Source: Glycomyces fuscus
GTDB taxonomy: Bacteria > Actinomycetota > Actinomycetes > Streptosporangiales > Streptosporangiaceae
Direction: 5' to 3'
NCBI GenBank assembly: GCA_002529455.1
Contig: NYMS01000038.1
Location: forward strand, 124,001 to 188,000
DNA: 64,000 bases
This document shows, in pieces, positions 1-8,190 of this stretch; positions within the stretch are counted from its first letter, which is position 1, and each line of letters starts with the position of its first letter. The notes below the pieces were generated by a model. The model had not been told where the DNA came from, did not search any database, and worked only from the letters and a program-made list of their open reading frames with translations. Both the position numbers and the translations under genes were made by a program.

Positions 1-8
1 ACCCGGAC

Positions 9-40
9 CGGTCCGCTCCGACCCCGGTCCGCTCCGACCC
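9..40. repeat. Two tandem copies of a 16-bp GC-rich unit
   Basis: The unit CGGTCCGCTCCGACCC occurs twice back to back, and a partial third copy follows. It lies downstream of the minus-strand hydrolase gene. It is probably a simple-sequence expansion in non-coding DNA; no function is visible. Confidence 0.6.
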
Positions 41-98
41 CGGCCCGCGCCGGGAGGGCCGGAGGGGGGCCGGGCGGGCCCGCAGTCTCCGGTGCCCC

Positions 99-935
99 TC
101 AGGCGCCCCCGGCGGGCAGGGCGAAGCGCTGGGCGAAGCGGACCACCTCGCCCAGCACCTCGTCCCGGTTGGTCTCGTTGAACACCTCGTGCCGGGCGCC
201 GGGGAAGATCCGCGCGGTGAAGTCCTCGCCCATGACCGAGGTGATGCCCACCCTCGTGCCCTCCAGCGGCACCAGCCGGTCGTCGGAGCCGTGCACCCAC
301 AGCAGCGGCAGCGGCCCCACGCTTCCGGCGGCCAGGCCGCGCTCGATCTCGGTGAGCATGGCGTTCACCGTGGCGCGCTTGAAGGGGCCGTGCCAGACCA
401 GCTCGTCGGCCACGTACGCCTCGCCCACGGCCGGGTCCCGCGAGAGCGTGGACGGGTCGATGGGGGCGTCGGGGATCTCCTCGGCGGCGGCGAGCCGCTC
501 CAGGGCCTCCCACCGGCCCAGCACCGGCCCGGACAGCACCAGCGCGCTCGGCTGCTCGGGGTGGGTCTGGGCGTAGCGGGAGGCGATGAGCCCGCCCATG
601 GAGTGGCCGATGAGCACCAGCGGCAGCGTCCGGTAGGCGGTGCGCGCCTGGGTGACGATCCGGTGCACGTCCTCGACCACGCCCGCGTAGTCGTCGATCA
701 GCACCCGCTCGCCCGAGGAGCCGCCGTGCCCGCGGTGGTCGGCTCCGTAGACCACCGCGCCCGCCCGGACCAGGTCCTCGGCCACCTCGTGGTACCGGCC
801 CAGGTGCTCGCCGTAGCCGTGCACCAGCACCGCGAGCCAGGTCGGCTCGCCCTCGGACGGGGCCCACGCCCGCGCCGCCAGCTTCCCAGAACCGTCGGGT
901 CCGCCCGCCAGGGCCCACTCGCGTGTGGTGATCAC
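99..935 (-). CDS. Alpha/beta hydrolase, monoacylglycerol lipase-like
   Basis: Predicted cytosolic serine hydrolase that would release fatty acid from monoacylglycerol or a related ester. The 278-residue protein has the lipase-type opening HGYGEH-GRY near residue 40, the nucleophile elbow GHSMGG near residue 112, the acid-containing stretch HGSDDRLVP near residue 217 and the catalytic histidine region ARHEVFNE near residue 248. Length and motif order match the bacterial monoacylglycerol lipase/lysophospholipase family. The GTG start is preceded by AAGGAGG at a good distance. It stands alone and is transcribed away from moaA. The fold is certain; the substrate is inferred from family membership. 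Confidence 0.85.
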   Translation of the reverse strand: MITTREWALAGGPDGSGKLAARAWAPSEGEPTWLAVLVHGYGEHLGRYHEVAEDLVRAGAVVYGADHRGHGGSSGERVLIDDYAGVVEDVHRIVTQARTAYRTLPLVLIGHSMGGLIASRYAQTHPEQPSALVLSGPVLGRWEALERLAAAEEIPDAPIDPSTLSRDPAVGEAYVADELVWHGPFKRATVNAMLTEIERGLAAGSVGPLPLLWVHGSDDRLVPLEGTRVGITSVMGEDFTARIFPGARHEVFNETNRDEVLGEVVRFAQRFALPAGGA

Positions 936-1254
936 CGTGTTCCGCCTCCTTGCCCGAGTCCTCGTCTGCGACGATCGAGACCGCGCGCGACCGTCGGAGG
1001 GTCACCCTACGGCGCGGCGGGGCCGGTGCGCAGCAGGGCGGAACGGGCCCGCGCGGGGCCGCGGCTCCGGGAGTTGGGGGATCAGCCGACACGCCGCCCG
1101 GTGTCTCGTGTCCGCCCACGAAAAACGGCATATCACGCGATGGGGTCTGCCAGTCGCTTAAAGGGATCTTCTACGCTTATCTATGGGTACCCCTCGGGCC
1201 GGGTACTTCTATACACGGACCGCCCGACAACCCGGACCGGAGAGGGTGACGCCC
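936..1254. other. Intergenic region between divergent hydrolase and moaA genes
   Basis: About 320 bases with no supported gene. It must hold the promoters of both flanking genes. An AT-richer patch around 1155-1200 (TTAAAG, TACGCT, TTATCT) is the likeliest moaA promoter, but no pair of boxes has clean spacing. I could not make out a molybdenum-cofactor riboswitch fold. Confidence 0.4.
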
Positions 1255-2262
1255 GTGCTGGCCGACTCCTACGGACGAGTGGCGACCGACCTGCGGGTCT
1301 CGCTCACCGACCGCTGCAACCTCAGATGCACCTACTGCATGCCGCCGGAGGGGCTGGAGTGGCTGCCCAAGCCGGAACTGCTCACCGACGACGAACTCCT
1401 GCGCCTCATCCGCATCGGTGTCACCCGCCTCGGCATCACCGAGGTGCGCTTCACCGGGGGTGAACCCCTGCTCCGCCGCGGCCTGCCCGGCCTCGTGGCG
1501 GGGACGACCGCGCTCCCGCCCCGCCCCCACACCGCCCTGACCACCAACGGCATCGGGTTGGCCCGCATGGCCCCCGCCCTCGCCGAGGCCGGGCTCGACC
1601 GCGTCAACGTCTCCCTCGACACCCTGCGCCCCGACGTGTTCGAGACCCTCGCCCGCCGCCGCAGGCTCCCCGACGTCCTCGACGGCCTGGCGGGCGCCGC
1701 CGAGGCCGGGCTCACCCCCGTCAAGGTCAACACGGTGCTCATGCGCGGCGTCAACGACGACGAGGCCCCCGACCTCCTGCGCTTTTGCATCGAACACGGC
1801 TACGAGCTGCGGTTCATCGAGCAGATGCCGCTGGACGCCCAGCACGGCTGGCGGCGCGACACCATGATCACCGCCGAGGAGATCCTCGCGGACCTCGAAG
1901 CCGAGTTCACGCTCGACGCGGCCGACGCCGACACACGCGGCAGCGCGCCCGCCGAGCTCTTCCACGTGCGCGGAGCCCGCTTCCCCAACGGGGAGCAGGC
2001 CACCGTCGGCGTCATCGGATCGGTCACCCGGCCCTTCTGCGGCGCCTGCGACCGCGTCCGCCTCACCGCCGACGGGCAGGTGCGCAACTGCCTGTTCGCC
2101 CGGGAGGAGTCCGACCTGCGCTCCCTGCTGCGGGACGGGGCCACCGACGACGAGATCGCCGACCGCTGGACCGCCGCCGTGTCCGCCAAGCTGCCCGGCC
2201 ACGGCATCAACGACCCCAGCTTCCTCCAGCCGTCCCGGCCGATGTCGGCCATCGGCGGCTGA
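1255..2262 (+). CDS. moaA: GTP 3',8-cyclase MoaA (molybdenum cofactor biosynthesis)
   Basis: Radical SAM enzyme that starts molybdopterin synthesis by converting GTP to (8S)-3',8-cyclo-7,8-dihydro-GTP, which MoaC then uses. The N-terminal CNLRCTYC is the CxxxCxxC cluster-binding motif, and FTGGEPLL follows. The second cluster site, FCGACDRVRL...RNCLF, lies near the C-terminus. The protein ends in Gly-Gly, which MoaA needs for activity. I chose the GTG at 1255 because family members begin with a (M)xxD-YGR-ATDLR pattern and GAGAGG lies about 9 bases upstream; GTG 1246 and an upstream start at 1183 are also open. Length 335 residues is normal. The mobA-like gene nearby supports an active molybdoenzyme system. 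Confidence 0.95.
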   Translation: MLADSYGRVATDLRVSLTDRCNLRCTYCMPPEGLEWLPKPELLTDDELLRLIRIGVTRLGITEVRFTGGEPLLRRGLPGLVAGTTALPPRPHTALTTNGIGLARMAPALAEAGLDRVNVSLDTLRPDVFETLARRRRLPDVLDGLAGAAEAGLTPVKVNTVLMRGVNDDEAPDLLRFCIEHGYELRFIEQMPLDAQHGWRRDTMITAEEILADLEAEFTLDAADADTRGSAPAELFHVRGARFPNGEQATVGVIGSVTRPFCGACDRVRLTADGQVRNCLFAREESDLRSLLRDGATDDEIADRWTAAVSAKLPGHGINDPSFLQPSRPMSAIGG

Positions 2263-2595
2263 ACCCCGGCCGCGGCACTCCACCGGTGCGCCGAGACCCC
2301 GCGTCCGTCCCGCCGTGGGGAGTGTTCCGCGGAGGCCCTCGGGTCAGCGAGCGGACGTCCGGGCGATCTCCCGCACGACGGTTCGCGCGGGTCGGCCCGG
2401 TCGGCTTTCCATGCGGAGTCGGCGCGGCGAGAGGCGGACCGGTGGTCGCGAGCCCGAAATGATCCAAGGAACACGATCTAAAATCCGTTGCCTCCTCCGG
2501 CCGGCTCTGGCTTGATGTCCCAGGGGTGCGACGACCGCGTGCGTACCCGTACGAACGACCCGCAGGCCTTGCCGGGAAAGGGAGGTGGCCTGTAC
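2263..2595. other. Intergenic region between moaA and the rtcB-like gene
   Basis: About 330 bases. No supported gene. Most is GC-rich, but 2455-2495 is locally AT-richer (GATCTAAAATCC) and is the best place for the promoter of the downstream RNA ligase gene. Confidence 0.4.
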
Positions 2596-3783
2596 ATGCC
2601 CTACACCGAGGTTTCCGGGGAACGCGTCCCCATCCGCATGTGGGCCGCGCCCGACGAGGTCGAGGCCGCGGCCATGGAACAGCTGCGCAACGTCACCCGC
2701 ATGCCGTGGGTGCACGGTCTGGCCGTCATGCCCGACGTGCACTACGGCAAGGGGGCCACCGTCGGATCGGTCATCGCCATGCGCGACGCGGTCAGCCCCG
2801 CCGCCGTCGGCGTGGACATCGGCTGCGGCATGACCGCCGTGCGCACCGACCTGACCGCCGAGCGCCTGCCCGACGACCTCGGACGGCTGCGCTCCGCCCT
2901 GGAGGCCGTGATCCCGGTCGGCTACCACGCCCACGACGAACCGGTCGACCCCTCCACCGTCCCCGCCCTGCGCGAGGCCGACTGGTCCGGCTTCTGGAAG
3001 GGGTTCGACGCCCTGGCCGACGCCGTCCGCCCCCGACGCGACCGCGCCCACCGCCAGATGGGCACCCTCGGCGGCGGCAACCACTTCCTGGAGGTGTGCC
3101 TGGACGACGGCGGCGCCGTGTGGCTGGTGCTGCACTCCGGGTCGCGCAACATCGGCAAGGAGCTGGCCTCCCACCACATCGAGCGGGCCCAGGCGCTGCC
3201 GCACAACCAGGACCTGCCCGACCGCGACCTGGCGGTGTTCGTCACCGGCACGCCCGAGATGGACGCCTACCGCCGGGACCTGTTCTGGGCCCAGGAGTAC
3301 GCGCGGCGCAACCGCGACGTCATGATGGGCCTGTCCTGCCGGACCCTGGCCGAGCAGATCCCGGGCACCCGCTTCGAGCAGTGGATCTCCTGCCACCACA
3401 ACTACGTGGCCGAGGAGACCTACGACGGGGTGGACGTGCTCGTCACCCGCAAGGGCGCCATCCGCGCCGGCGCGGGCGACCTCGGGATCATCCCCGGTTC
3501 CATGGCCACGGGGACCTACATCGTGCGCGGGCTGGGCAACCCGGCCTCGTTCAACTCCGCCTCGCACGGGGCTGGGCGGCGGATGAGCCGGAACAAGGCC
3601 CGCAAGACCTTCACCGAGGCCGACCTGGTCGAGCAGACCAGGGGAGTGGAGTGCCGCAAGGACCGGGGCGTCGTGGACGAGATCCCCGCCGCCTACAAGG
3701 ACCTGGAGGCGGTGATCGAGGCCCAGACCGACCTGGTCGAGGTGGTCGCGCACCTGCGCCAGGTGGTGTGCGTCAAGGGCTGA
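2596..3783 (+). CDS. rtcB: RtcB-type RNA ligase (3'-phosphate/5'-OH joining)
   Basis: Predicted GTP- and Mn-dependent RNA ligase that joins 2',3'-cyclic phosphate or 3'-phosphate ends to 5'-hydroxyl ends in RNA repair. The 395-residue protein carries the family signatures in order: MPDVHYGKG, GVDIGCGM (metal-binding Cys), GGGNHF (metal-binding His), HSGSRNIG, CHHNY and SHGAGRRMSR with the histidine that takes GMP. All expected metal and guanylylation residues are visible. GGGAGG lies about 10 bases before ATG 2596, so the longer upstream reading is unlikely. No RtcA cyclase or archease gene lies nearby; orphan rtcB genes are common in actinobacteria. Confidence 0.93.
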   Translation: MPYTEVSGERVPIRMWAAPDEVEAAAMEQLRNVTRMPWVHGLAVMPDVHYGKGATVGSVIAMRDAVSPAAVGVDIGCGMTAVRTDLTAERLPDDLGRLRSALEAVIPVGYHAHDEPVDPSTVPALREADWSGFWKGFDALADAVRPRRDRAHRQMGTLGGGNHFLEVCLDDGGAVWLVLHSGSRNIGKELASHHIERAQALPHNQDLPDRDLAVFVTGTPEMDAYRRDLFWAQEYARRNRDVMMGLSCRTLAEQIPGTRFEQWISCHHNYVAEETYDGVDVLVTRKGAIRAGAGDLGIIPGSMATGTYIVRGLGNPASFNSASHGAGRRMSRNKARKTFTEADLVEQTRGVECRKDRGVVDEIPAAYKDLEAVIEAQTDLVEVVAHLRQVVCVKG

Positions 3784-3884
3784 GGCGGCGCGGGCGCCGG
3801 GCCCCGGGCGGCCGCGGGCCGACCGGCCCGGGGGCGGTTCCGGCCGTACGGACACCGCCCCGGGACCGGCGTACCCTTCCCTGC

Positions 3885-4322
3885 ATGGGACACCGACACC
3901 CGAGCAAACTCAAGAACTCCGAGGTGAGCCATGCCCGCGCCCGCTGGCTGCTGCGGGCGGAACTGGACGGCTGCGACGAGTGCCGCAGAGAGGGGGACCG
4001 CGAGGCCCTGTCCGACCTCGCCTCCGGCGGCGTGTTCGATTCGCTGCTCACGGGGTTCGTGCTCTCCCGCACCCAGCACTGGTACTCCCCGAGCAGGCCG
4101 GTCCGCTATCCGGCCACGGTGTACCGCATCGCCCCCGTCGACGAGCGCGACTTCTGGCGCCAGCCCACCCAGCACTGCATGCGGGTGTGCACGGTGGAGG
4201 GTTCGGGGGGCACCAGCGTGGACACCGTGCCCGCGCTCAAGGAGCTGCGGCTGATGTCGATGGACCACCGCAGGACCGTCCTGGACGACGTGATGGACGG
4301 GCTCGCCGAGACGGAGGGGTGA
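3885..4322 (+). CDS. Conserved hypothetical protein with Cys pairs
   Basis: A 145-residue soluble protein I do not recognise. It has two cysteine pairs, GCDEC near residue 30 and HCMRVC near residue 103, that could bind a metal or form disulfides, and no membrane segment or signal peptide. The ATG has no ribosome-binding site, but TACCCT lies 7 bases upstream (3872-3877), the arrangement of a leaderless mRNA. It sits between the RNA ligase and the mobA-like gene on the same strand with short gaps (101 and 34 bases). The codon pattern is normal for the genome, so the gene looks real. Confidence 0.7.
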   Translation: MGHRHPSKLKNSEVSHARARWLLRAELDGCDECRREGDREALSDLASGGVFDSLLTGFVLSRTQHWYSPSRPVRYPATVYRIAPVDERDFWRQPTQHCMRVCTVEGSGGTSVDTVPALKELRLMSMDHRRTVLDDVMDGLAETEG

Positions 4323-4356
4323 GCGCGGGGCCGCGGCCGTGGTCCATGCTGGGAGC

Positions 4357-4956
4357 ATGAACGAGACCCTGGACGCCGTCGTCCTCGCCGGAGGCGCGGC
4401 CCGCCGCATGGGCGGCGTCGACAAGCCCGGGCTGTCCGTGGCCGGACGCACCCTGCTGGAGCGGGTCACCGACGCCGTCCGCGCCCACAACGCCGGGGCG
4501 GGGGACGGGGGCCGGTTGATCGTGGTCGGTCCGCCCCGCGAGAGCCCCCGCGCGCTCTACGTCCGCGAGGACCCGCCCGGCTCCGGCCCCGTGCCCGCGC
4601 TGCGCGCCGGGCTGCCGCACGTGCGCACCCCCCGGTTCGCGCTGCTGGCCGCCGACCTGCCCCACCTGGACACCGGCCACCTGGCCGCCCTCGCCGACGC
4701 CGCCGAGGCGGACGCCGAAGGCGCGGGCGCGGTGTTCGTGGACTCCACCGGACGCGAGCAGTGGCTCACCGGCGTGTGGCGCACCGAGGCCGTGCGCGCG
4801 GCCCTCGCCGACCACCGGGGGCGCTCCCTGTACGGGCTGCTCGGCCCCCTCGCCCCCCGCGCGGTGGCCCTGGCGGACGACCTGGCCGTGGCCGACTGCG
4901 ACACCCCCGGCGACCTCGACCGCGCCCGCCGGCTCCTGGAGCCGCCGACCGGCTGA
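4357..4956 (+). CDS. mobA: Molybdenum cofactor guanylyltransferase-like protein (MobA family)
   Basis: Nucleotidyltransferase expected to transfer GMP from GTP to molybdenum-molybdopterin. The N-terminus has the NTP-transferase signature LAGGAARRMGGVDKP near residue 10, with the conserved Gly-rich loop and Lys. AADLPH near residue 91 is the metal-binding Asp region. At 199 residues it matches MobA. GGGAG lies just before the ATG. Together with moaA about 2 kb upstream it forms a loose molybdenum-cofactor neighbourhood. A related cytidylyl- or mannose-type transferase is possible but less likely given the short form and this context. Confidence 0.82.
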   Translation: MNETLDAVVLAGGAARRMGGVDKPGLSVAGRTLLERVTDAVRAHNAGAGDGGRLIVVGPPRESPRALYVREDPPGSGPVPALRAGLPHVRTPRFALLAADLPHLDTGHLAALADAAEADAEGAGAVFVDSTGREQWLTGVWRTEAVRAALADHRGRSLYGLLGPLAPRAVALADDLAVADCDTPGDLDRARRLLEPPTG

Positions 4957-5095
4957 GGAGCGCCGAGGGGTTGCGTGCGCGCGGCCCGCGGCCGTCCCCG
5001 CCCGGGAGGCGCTTCCGACGCCTTCGGAACCGCCCCCCCGTACACGGAACGGGAATGAGGGGGCCTCCCGGCGGGAGAGGGGCCTCCCGCGAGGG

Positions 5096-5305
5096 TCAGC
5101 CCTCGAACTCGTCCATGGGGACGGTCTCGCGCAGGAACCCGCGCACGTCCAGGGACGAGGACAGGTACCCGCGGTGCTCGTCGCAGGCCGTCCACACCTT
5201 GCGCCGGTCGGGGGTGTGCAGCTTGGGGTTGTTCCACACCAGCGCCCACGTCGCCTCGGCGCGGCACCCGCGCCGCGAGCACTGCGGCTCCACCGCTTTA
5301 CCCAA
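5096..5305 (-). CDS. Small conserved actinobacterial protein with CxxxxC and CDEH
   Basis: A 69-residue protein with a putative zinc-type arrangement: CSRRGC at the N-terminus and CDEHR in the middle, around a conserved WNNPKLHTPDRRK stretch. Proteins of this kind are widespread in actinobacteria; some databases label them acetone carboxylase, which this sequence does not support. The TTG at 5305 gives the usual N-terminus (GKAVEPQCSRRGC); GTG 5293 is an alternative. The structured RNA on the same strand ends about 100 bases upstream. Function unknown. Confidence 0.72.
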   Translation of the reverse strand: MGKAVEPQCSRRGCRAEATWALVWNNPKLHTPDRRKVWTACDEHRGYLSSSLDVRGFLRETVPMDEFEG

Positions 5306-5408
5306 TGCTGACCCCCAAGCCGGGGAACGGCCTCCGCGGTCAAGCCACGGGCACGTTCGGGTCTTCGCCTCCGGCCGCCCTCGCGGGCGGTCCGGGGCCG
5401 GACACAAG

Positions 5409-5512
5409 GCGACGCCGGGTGGTTACGGGGGCAAACCACCCGGCGTCGCAGGCGATGTTCCAACGGGGGCTCGGAACATCGCGTCCGCGCTTCGACGGGG
5501 GACCGAAGCGCT
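5409..5512 (-). ncRNA. 6C-type small RNA with three C-loop hairpins
   Basis: Three perfect hairpins follow one another: 5487-5494/5504-5511 (8 bp), 5452-5461/5473-5482 (10 bp) and 5409-5424/5434-5449 (16 bp). Read on the minus strand, the three loops are GTCCCCCGT, GAGCCCCCGTT and TGCCCCCGT, so each presents CCCCCGT single-stranded. Hairpins with C-rich loops define the actinobacterial 6C RNA, which in mycobacteria pairs with G-rich ribosome-binding sites of target mRNAs. The last, longest stem probably doubles as the terminator. A promoter lies immediately upstream on the same strand. The usual family description has two hairpins; three with five Cs each is a variant. Confidence 0.7.
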
Positions 5513-5519
5513 AGAACCC

Positions 5520-5551
5520 AATGTACACCGATGCCCCCTGGTGTACGTCAA
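5520..5551 (-). promoter_or_regulatory. Promoter of the C-loop RNA with an internal inverted repeat
   Basis: On the minus strand TTGACG (5551-5546) is followed, 18 to 20 bases on, by the overlapping -10 candidates TGTACA and TACATT (5527-5520). The predicted start falls at the foot of the first hairpin. Between the boxes lies an inverted repeat, GTACACC (5523-5529) and GGTGTAC (5540-5546), well placed for a repressor. Confidence 0.6.
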
Positions 5552-5850
5552 GAGTCAGTTACGACGTTGTCTCGGGAGAGTCCCGTCGATACATGGCCTT
5601 AAGTCCTATATAGACATTGACCTGGCATTTCATCCATAATCCCCGCTCTGCGGGCCTTGCCCGTCGGGTCAAGGGGACTCCAACCGCCTTTCCGGTCCGT
5701 CCCCGCGAACGGCAAAGTACGCGGACCCTCCGTACAGGTCTGAGGCGTGTGCGCAGGGAGGGCTTCGTGTGGCTTCGGGGGATTGAGGGGAGGCAGGAAG
5801 CGGGGGGTCGCGCTCCGCGCGGCCGAGAAGCGACTACGCAGGGGGTCCAC
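5552..5850. other. Upstream region of the dodecin gene
   Basis: About 300 bases with no supported gene. The part at 5575-5640 is AT-richer (CCTATATAGACATTGACC, TCATCCATAATCC) and likely carries the dodecin promoter, though -35 and -10 boxes with ideal spacing are not clear. Confidence 0.35.
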
Positions 5851-6060
5851 ATGTCCCACAACACCTACCGCGTCACGGAGATCGTCGGCACCTCTCCGCA
5901 GGGGATCGACCAGGCCATCCGCAACGGCATCGACCGCGCCTCGGCCACGCTGCGCGGGCTCGACTGGTTCGAGGTCACCGAGATACGCGGCCACATCGAG
6001 GAGGGCGACGTCGCCCACTTCCAGGTGGGTCTCAAGGTGGGCTTCCGCCTGGAGGAATGA
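5851..6060 (+). CDS. Dodecin (flavin-binding dodecamer subunit)
   Basis: A 69-residue protein that matches dodecin over its whole length: the (V)YRVTEIVGTSP opening, the helix with A-RNGIDRAS-TLRG, and the DWFEVTE-RG-IE strand with the Trp that stacks on flavin. Dodecins assemble into hollow dodecamers that store or buffer riboflavin and FMN or, in some actinobacteria, coenzyme A. It reads from ATG 5851 after a G-rich stretch. It appears monocistronic. Confidence 0.93.
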   Translation: MSHNTYRVTEIVGTSPQGIDQAIRNGIDRASATLRGLDWFEVTEIRGHIEEGDVAHFQVGLKVGFRLEE

Positions 6061-6388
6061 GGACGGGCGGCCGCGGTCACGGCCCGTGTCCGCCGCGACC
6101 CCGGCCGCCTTCCCCCGCTCCCGCAGCGGCACCCCGGCCGCCTTCCCCGCTCCCGCCGCGGTTCTCCGGCCCCAGCCCGCGCGAACCGCGCCTCCCCCGC
6201 CCACCACTGCGCCGCGGCTCCGCGTGCGCCTCCCCGGCGGCCCTTCGCACGGGTTCCCGGCCGCGTCCCGCGGGTCCGCGCTCCCCGGGCGGCCCGGACA
6301 CGGGGGAGGGCCGTGCGGAGCGCCCCCGGGGGGCGGTGGCGGACGGCGGGTGGGACGAAGAGGAGCGGAAAGGTCCCGGGAACGCTCC
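6061..6388. other. GC-rich intergenic region with a short direct repeat
   Basis: About 330 bases between the converging dodecin and DD-peptidase-like genes. Two near-identical copies of a 26-27 bp unit (beginning ACCCCGGCCGCC, ending GCTCCCGC) lie at 6098-6124 and 6131-6156, differing by one C. No gene is supported. Confidence 0.5.
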
Positions 6389-7177
6389 CTAGCCGCCCTC
6401 GGGGGCCTCCTGCCCGCGCTGCACGTCCACGTGCACGTGGTCCAGGTGGCGCAGGATCTCGTTGTCCGGGTCGGCCTCGTAGTCGCGCCACCCCAGGGAC
6501 GGGAAGCTCGTGCTCCAGATTCGGTCGTCGAAGATGATCACGTCGATCTCGTAGTCCGGGGCGTGCGCGATCAGCCAGTGCGCCATCACCCAGCCCGCGC
6601 GGCGGTTGTCCTCGTTGACCGGTCGGTAGAAGACGTCGATCGCGCGGCCGTCGTAGTGCGCCGAGTCCTCGCCGTGGCCGGTGTCGAAACCACCCGGCAG
6701 GTAGCCGCCCGTGCTCAGGCCGGAGAAGTGCTCCTCCATGCCCTCCAGCAGGTGCTGGGCGCGCGGCTTCAGGCCCGAGGGCTCCAGCTCCTCCTGCACC
6801 CGCAGCTCGGGGTTCTTGGTGGAGCGGCAGGTCAGCGAGGGTCCGGCGTCCTCCTCGGGGCCCTCCTCCAGCAGCGTCATCACCGGCTCGGGGATGTCGC
6901 TGGTGTCGGGTGCGTCGACCGGGGCGCTGTCGCCCTGCACGGCGACGGCGGCCGCGGTGGTCGCCCGCCGGGCCTGGTCCCGGTCCAGCCGGACGTGTGC
7001 CTCGCCCGTCCACACCGAGCACTCCGGGCCCCAGGGCGTCGAGGTGGGGAACAGGTCGGTGTTGCGCGCCACCCAGCGCACGCTCACGACGGCGGCGACG
7101 GCCAACACCACCAGAACGGCCACGGCCACGACCACGCCGGTCCACCGGCGCCCGGGCCGGGAACTGCTGTGCGTCAT
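6389..7177 (-). CDS. Membrane-anchored D-alanyl-D-alanine peptidase-like protein (M15-type fold)
   Basis: A 262-residue protein with a positively charged N-terminus and one strong membrane segment at about residues 14-34, so the body faces the outside. The C-terminal 120 residues contain HYDGRAIDVFY near residue 178 and HLDHVHVDV near residue 246. These give the His-x6-Asp and His-x-His pattern of M15/VanY-type zinc peptidases acting on cell-wall peptides. A region of about 80 residues rich in Glu, Pro and Ser separates membrane and domain. GGAGGAGCGGGGC precedes the ATG. A peptidoglycan role is inferred; it may be a non-catalytic relative. Confidence 0.65.
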   Translation of the reverse strand: MTHSSSRPGRRWTGVVVAVAVLVVLAVAAVVSVRWVARNTDLFPTSTPWGPECSVWTGEAHVRLDRDQARRATTAAAVAVQGDSAPVDAPDTSDIPEPVMTLLEEGPEEDAGPSLTCRSTKNPELRVQEELEPSGLKPRAQHLLEGMEEHFSGLSTGGYLPGGFDTGHGEDSAHYDGRAIDVFYRPVNEDNRRAGWVMAHWLIAHAPDYEIDVIIFDDRIWSTSFPSLGWRDYEADPDNEILRHLDHVHVDVQRGQEAPEGG

Positions 7178-7331
7178 GCCCCGCTCCTCCGTGTTCGTGC
7201 CGGGCGGCGCTGTCGCCGCCGGCGCGGTCCTCAGAGAGTCAACTCCCGGAACGGTTCCCGGGTTTCCGGCACTGCGGACATTTTTCCCGTATCGGGATGG
7301 CTCTACCGTCCCCGAGACGCCTCGCCGCAGG

Positions 7332-8063
7332 TCACCGGATCGACCACAGGACGAACAGACCGCCCAGGACCAGGGTCAGCGCCCAGATCCGGTCCATGGT
7401 CACGCCGCGCCAGCGCAGCGCGTGCACCCCCAGGAAGTCGTACGCCACCAGCGCCGCGACCCCCGCCGCGGCCAGCATCGCCAGGGTGTGCACGCCGGTC
7501 GCGGCCAGACCGACCAGCGTCGCGTCCCACAGGGTCCACGCCCCGTCGGCCGCCGCTCCGCCCGCCTCCGCCGTGCGGCCGCCCGCGTCGGCGCCCTCCG
7601 CCTCCGCGGCCCCCGCCGCGGCGGTGCCGTGCCCGCCGTGCCCGCCGCCGGAGTGCGTGTGCGCGATCCGGCCCGCCAGCACCGGCATCAGCATCAGCCC
7701 CGCGCCGTGCGCCGACGACATCAGGAACGACCACGCCGACAGCTGCCACAGCGGCAGCCGCACCTCGCGCCAGTGGAAGTGCCGACGCGTCAGCAGCATC
7801 ACCAGCCCCACCAGAACGATCAGCGTGCCGCCCGCCACCGGAAAGAGCACCGAGGCGGTGACCGAGCCGGTGGCGGTGACGGCCACGGCCGCCACCGCCA
7901 CGCTCGCGGCGTGCCCGGCGGCGATGGCGGGCAGCGACCGCAGCACCTCGGCGCGACCGCCCTCCTGGAGGCCGCGGGTCACGGCCAGCAGCCAGCCCAT
8001 ACCCGGGTGCAGGCCGTGGAAGGCGCCCAACGCGACGAGGGTCCAGATCTGCGCGGGGGTCAC
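7332..8063 (-). CDS. Polytopic membrane protein with His-rich loop, possible metal transporter
   Basis: About six membrane segments in 243 residues. The N-terminus GAFHGLHPGMGWLL resembles the histidine-containing first helix of NicO/HoxN-type nickel-cobalt transporters (HxxxP-H pattern). A second motif, SSAHGAGL, and a third, GVHTLAM, also place His in helices. A hydrophilic loop near residues 130-170 is rich in His, Gly and Ala (HTHSGGGHGGHG), a common metal-buffering feature. I chose GTG 8063 because it leads straight into the first helix. Function is inferred only from these histidines. No cofactor or urease/hydrogenase gene is nearby. Confidence 0.55.
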   Translation of the reverse strand: MTPAQIWTLVALGAFHGLHPGMGWLLAVTRGLQEGGRAEVLRSLPAIAAGHAASVAVAAVAVTATGSVTASVLFPVAGGTLIVLVGLVMLLTRRHFHWREVRLPLWQLSAWSFLMSSAHGAGLMLMPVLAGRIAHTHSGGGHGGHGTAAAGAAEAEGADAGGRTAEAGGAAADGAWTLWDATLVGLAATGVHTLAMLAAAGVAALVAYDFLGVHALRWRGVTMDRIWALTLVLGGLFVLWSIR

Positions 8064-8190
8064 CGCGTCAGGGTCACACGAGCGTGAGGGACCCGCAACG
8101 GTCCGCGTCCGTCTGACCGACACCGGTCACGGGGGATTGCGCACGGCCCCCGCGGGGGAGCGGGGGCCGGGCACCGGGTTCAGAGCCCGG

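Noticed and set aside
1183-1254. Longer MoaA starting at 1183
   Set aside because: The added 24 residues do not occur in the family, and the frame would begin in promoter-like DNA; GTG 1255 has a suitable GAGAGG.
6378-6389. GGGAACGCTCCC resembling the CelR/CebR site
   Set aside because: It overlaps the stop codon of a gene and has a central mismatch, so it is not placed to control a promoter.
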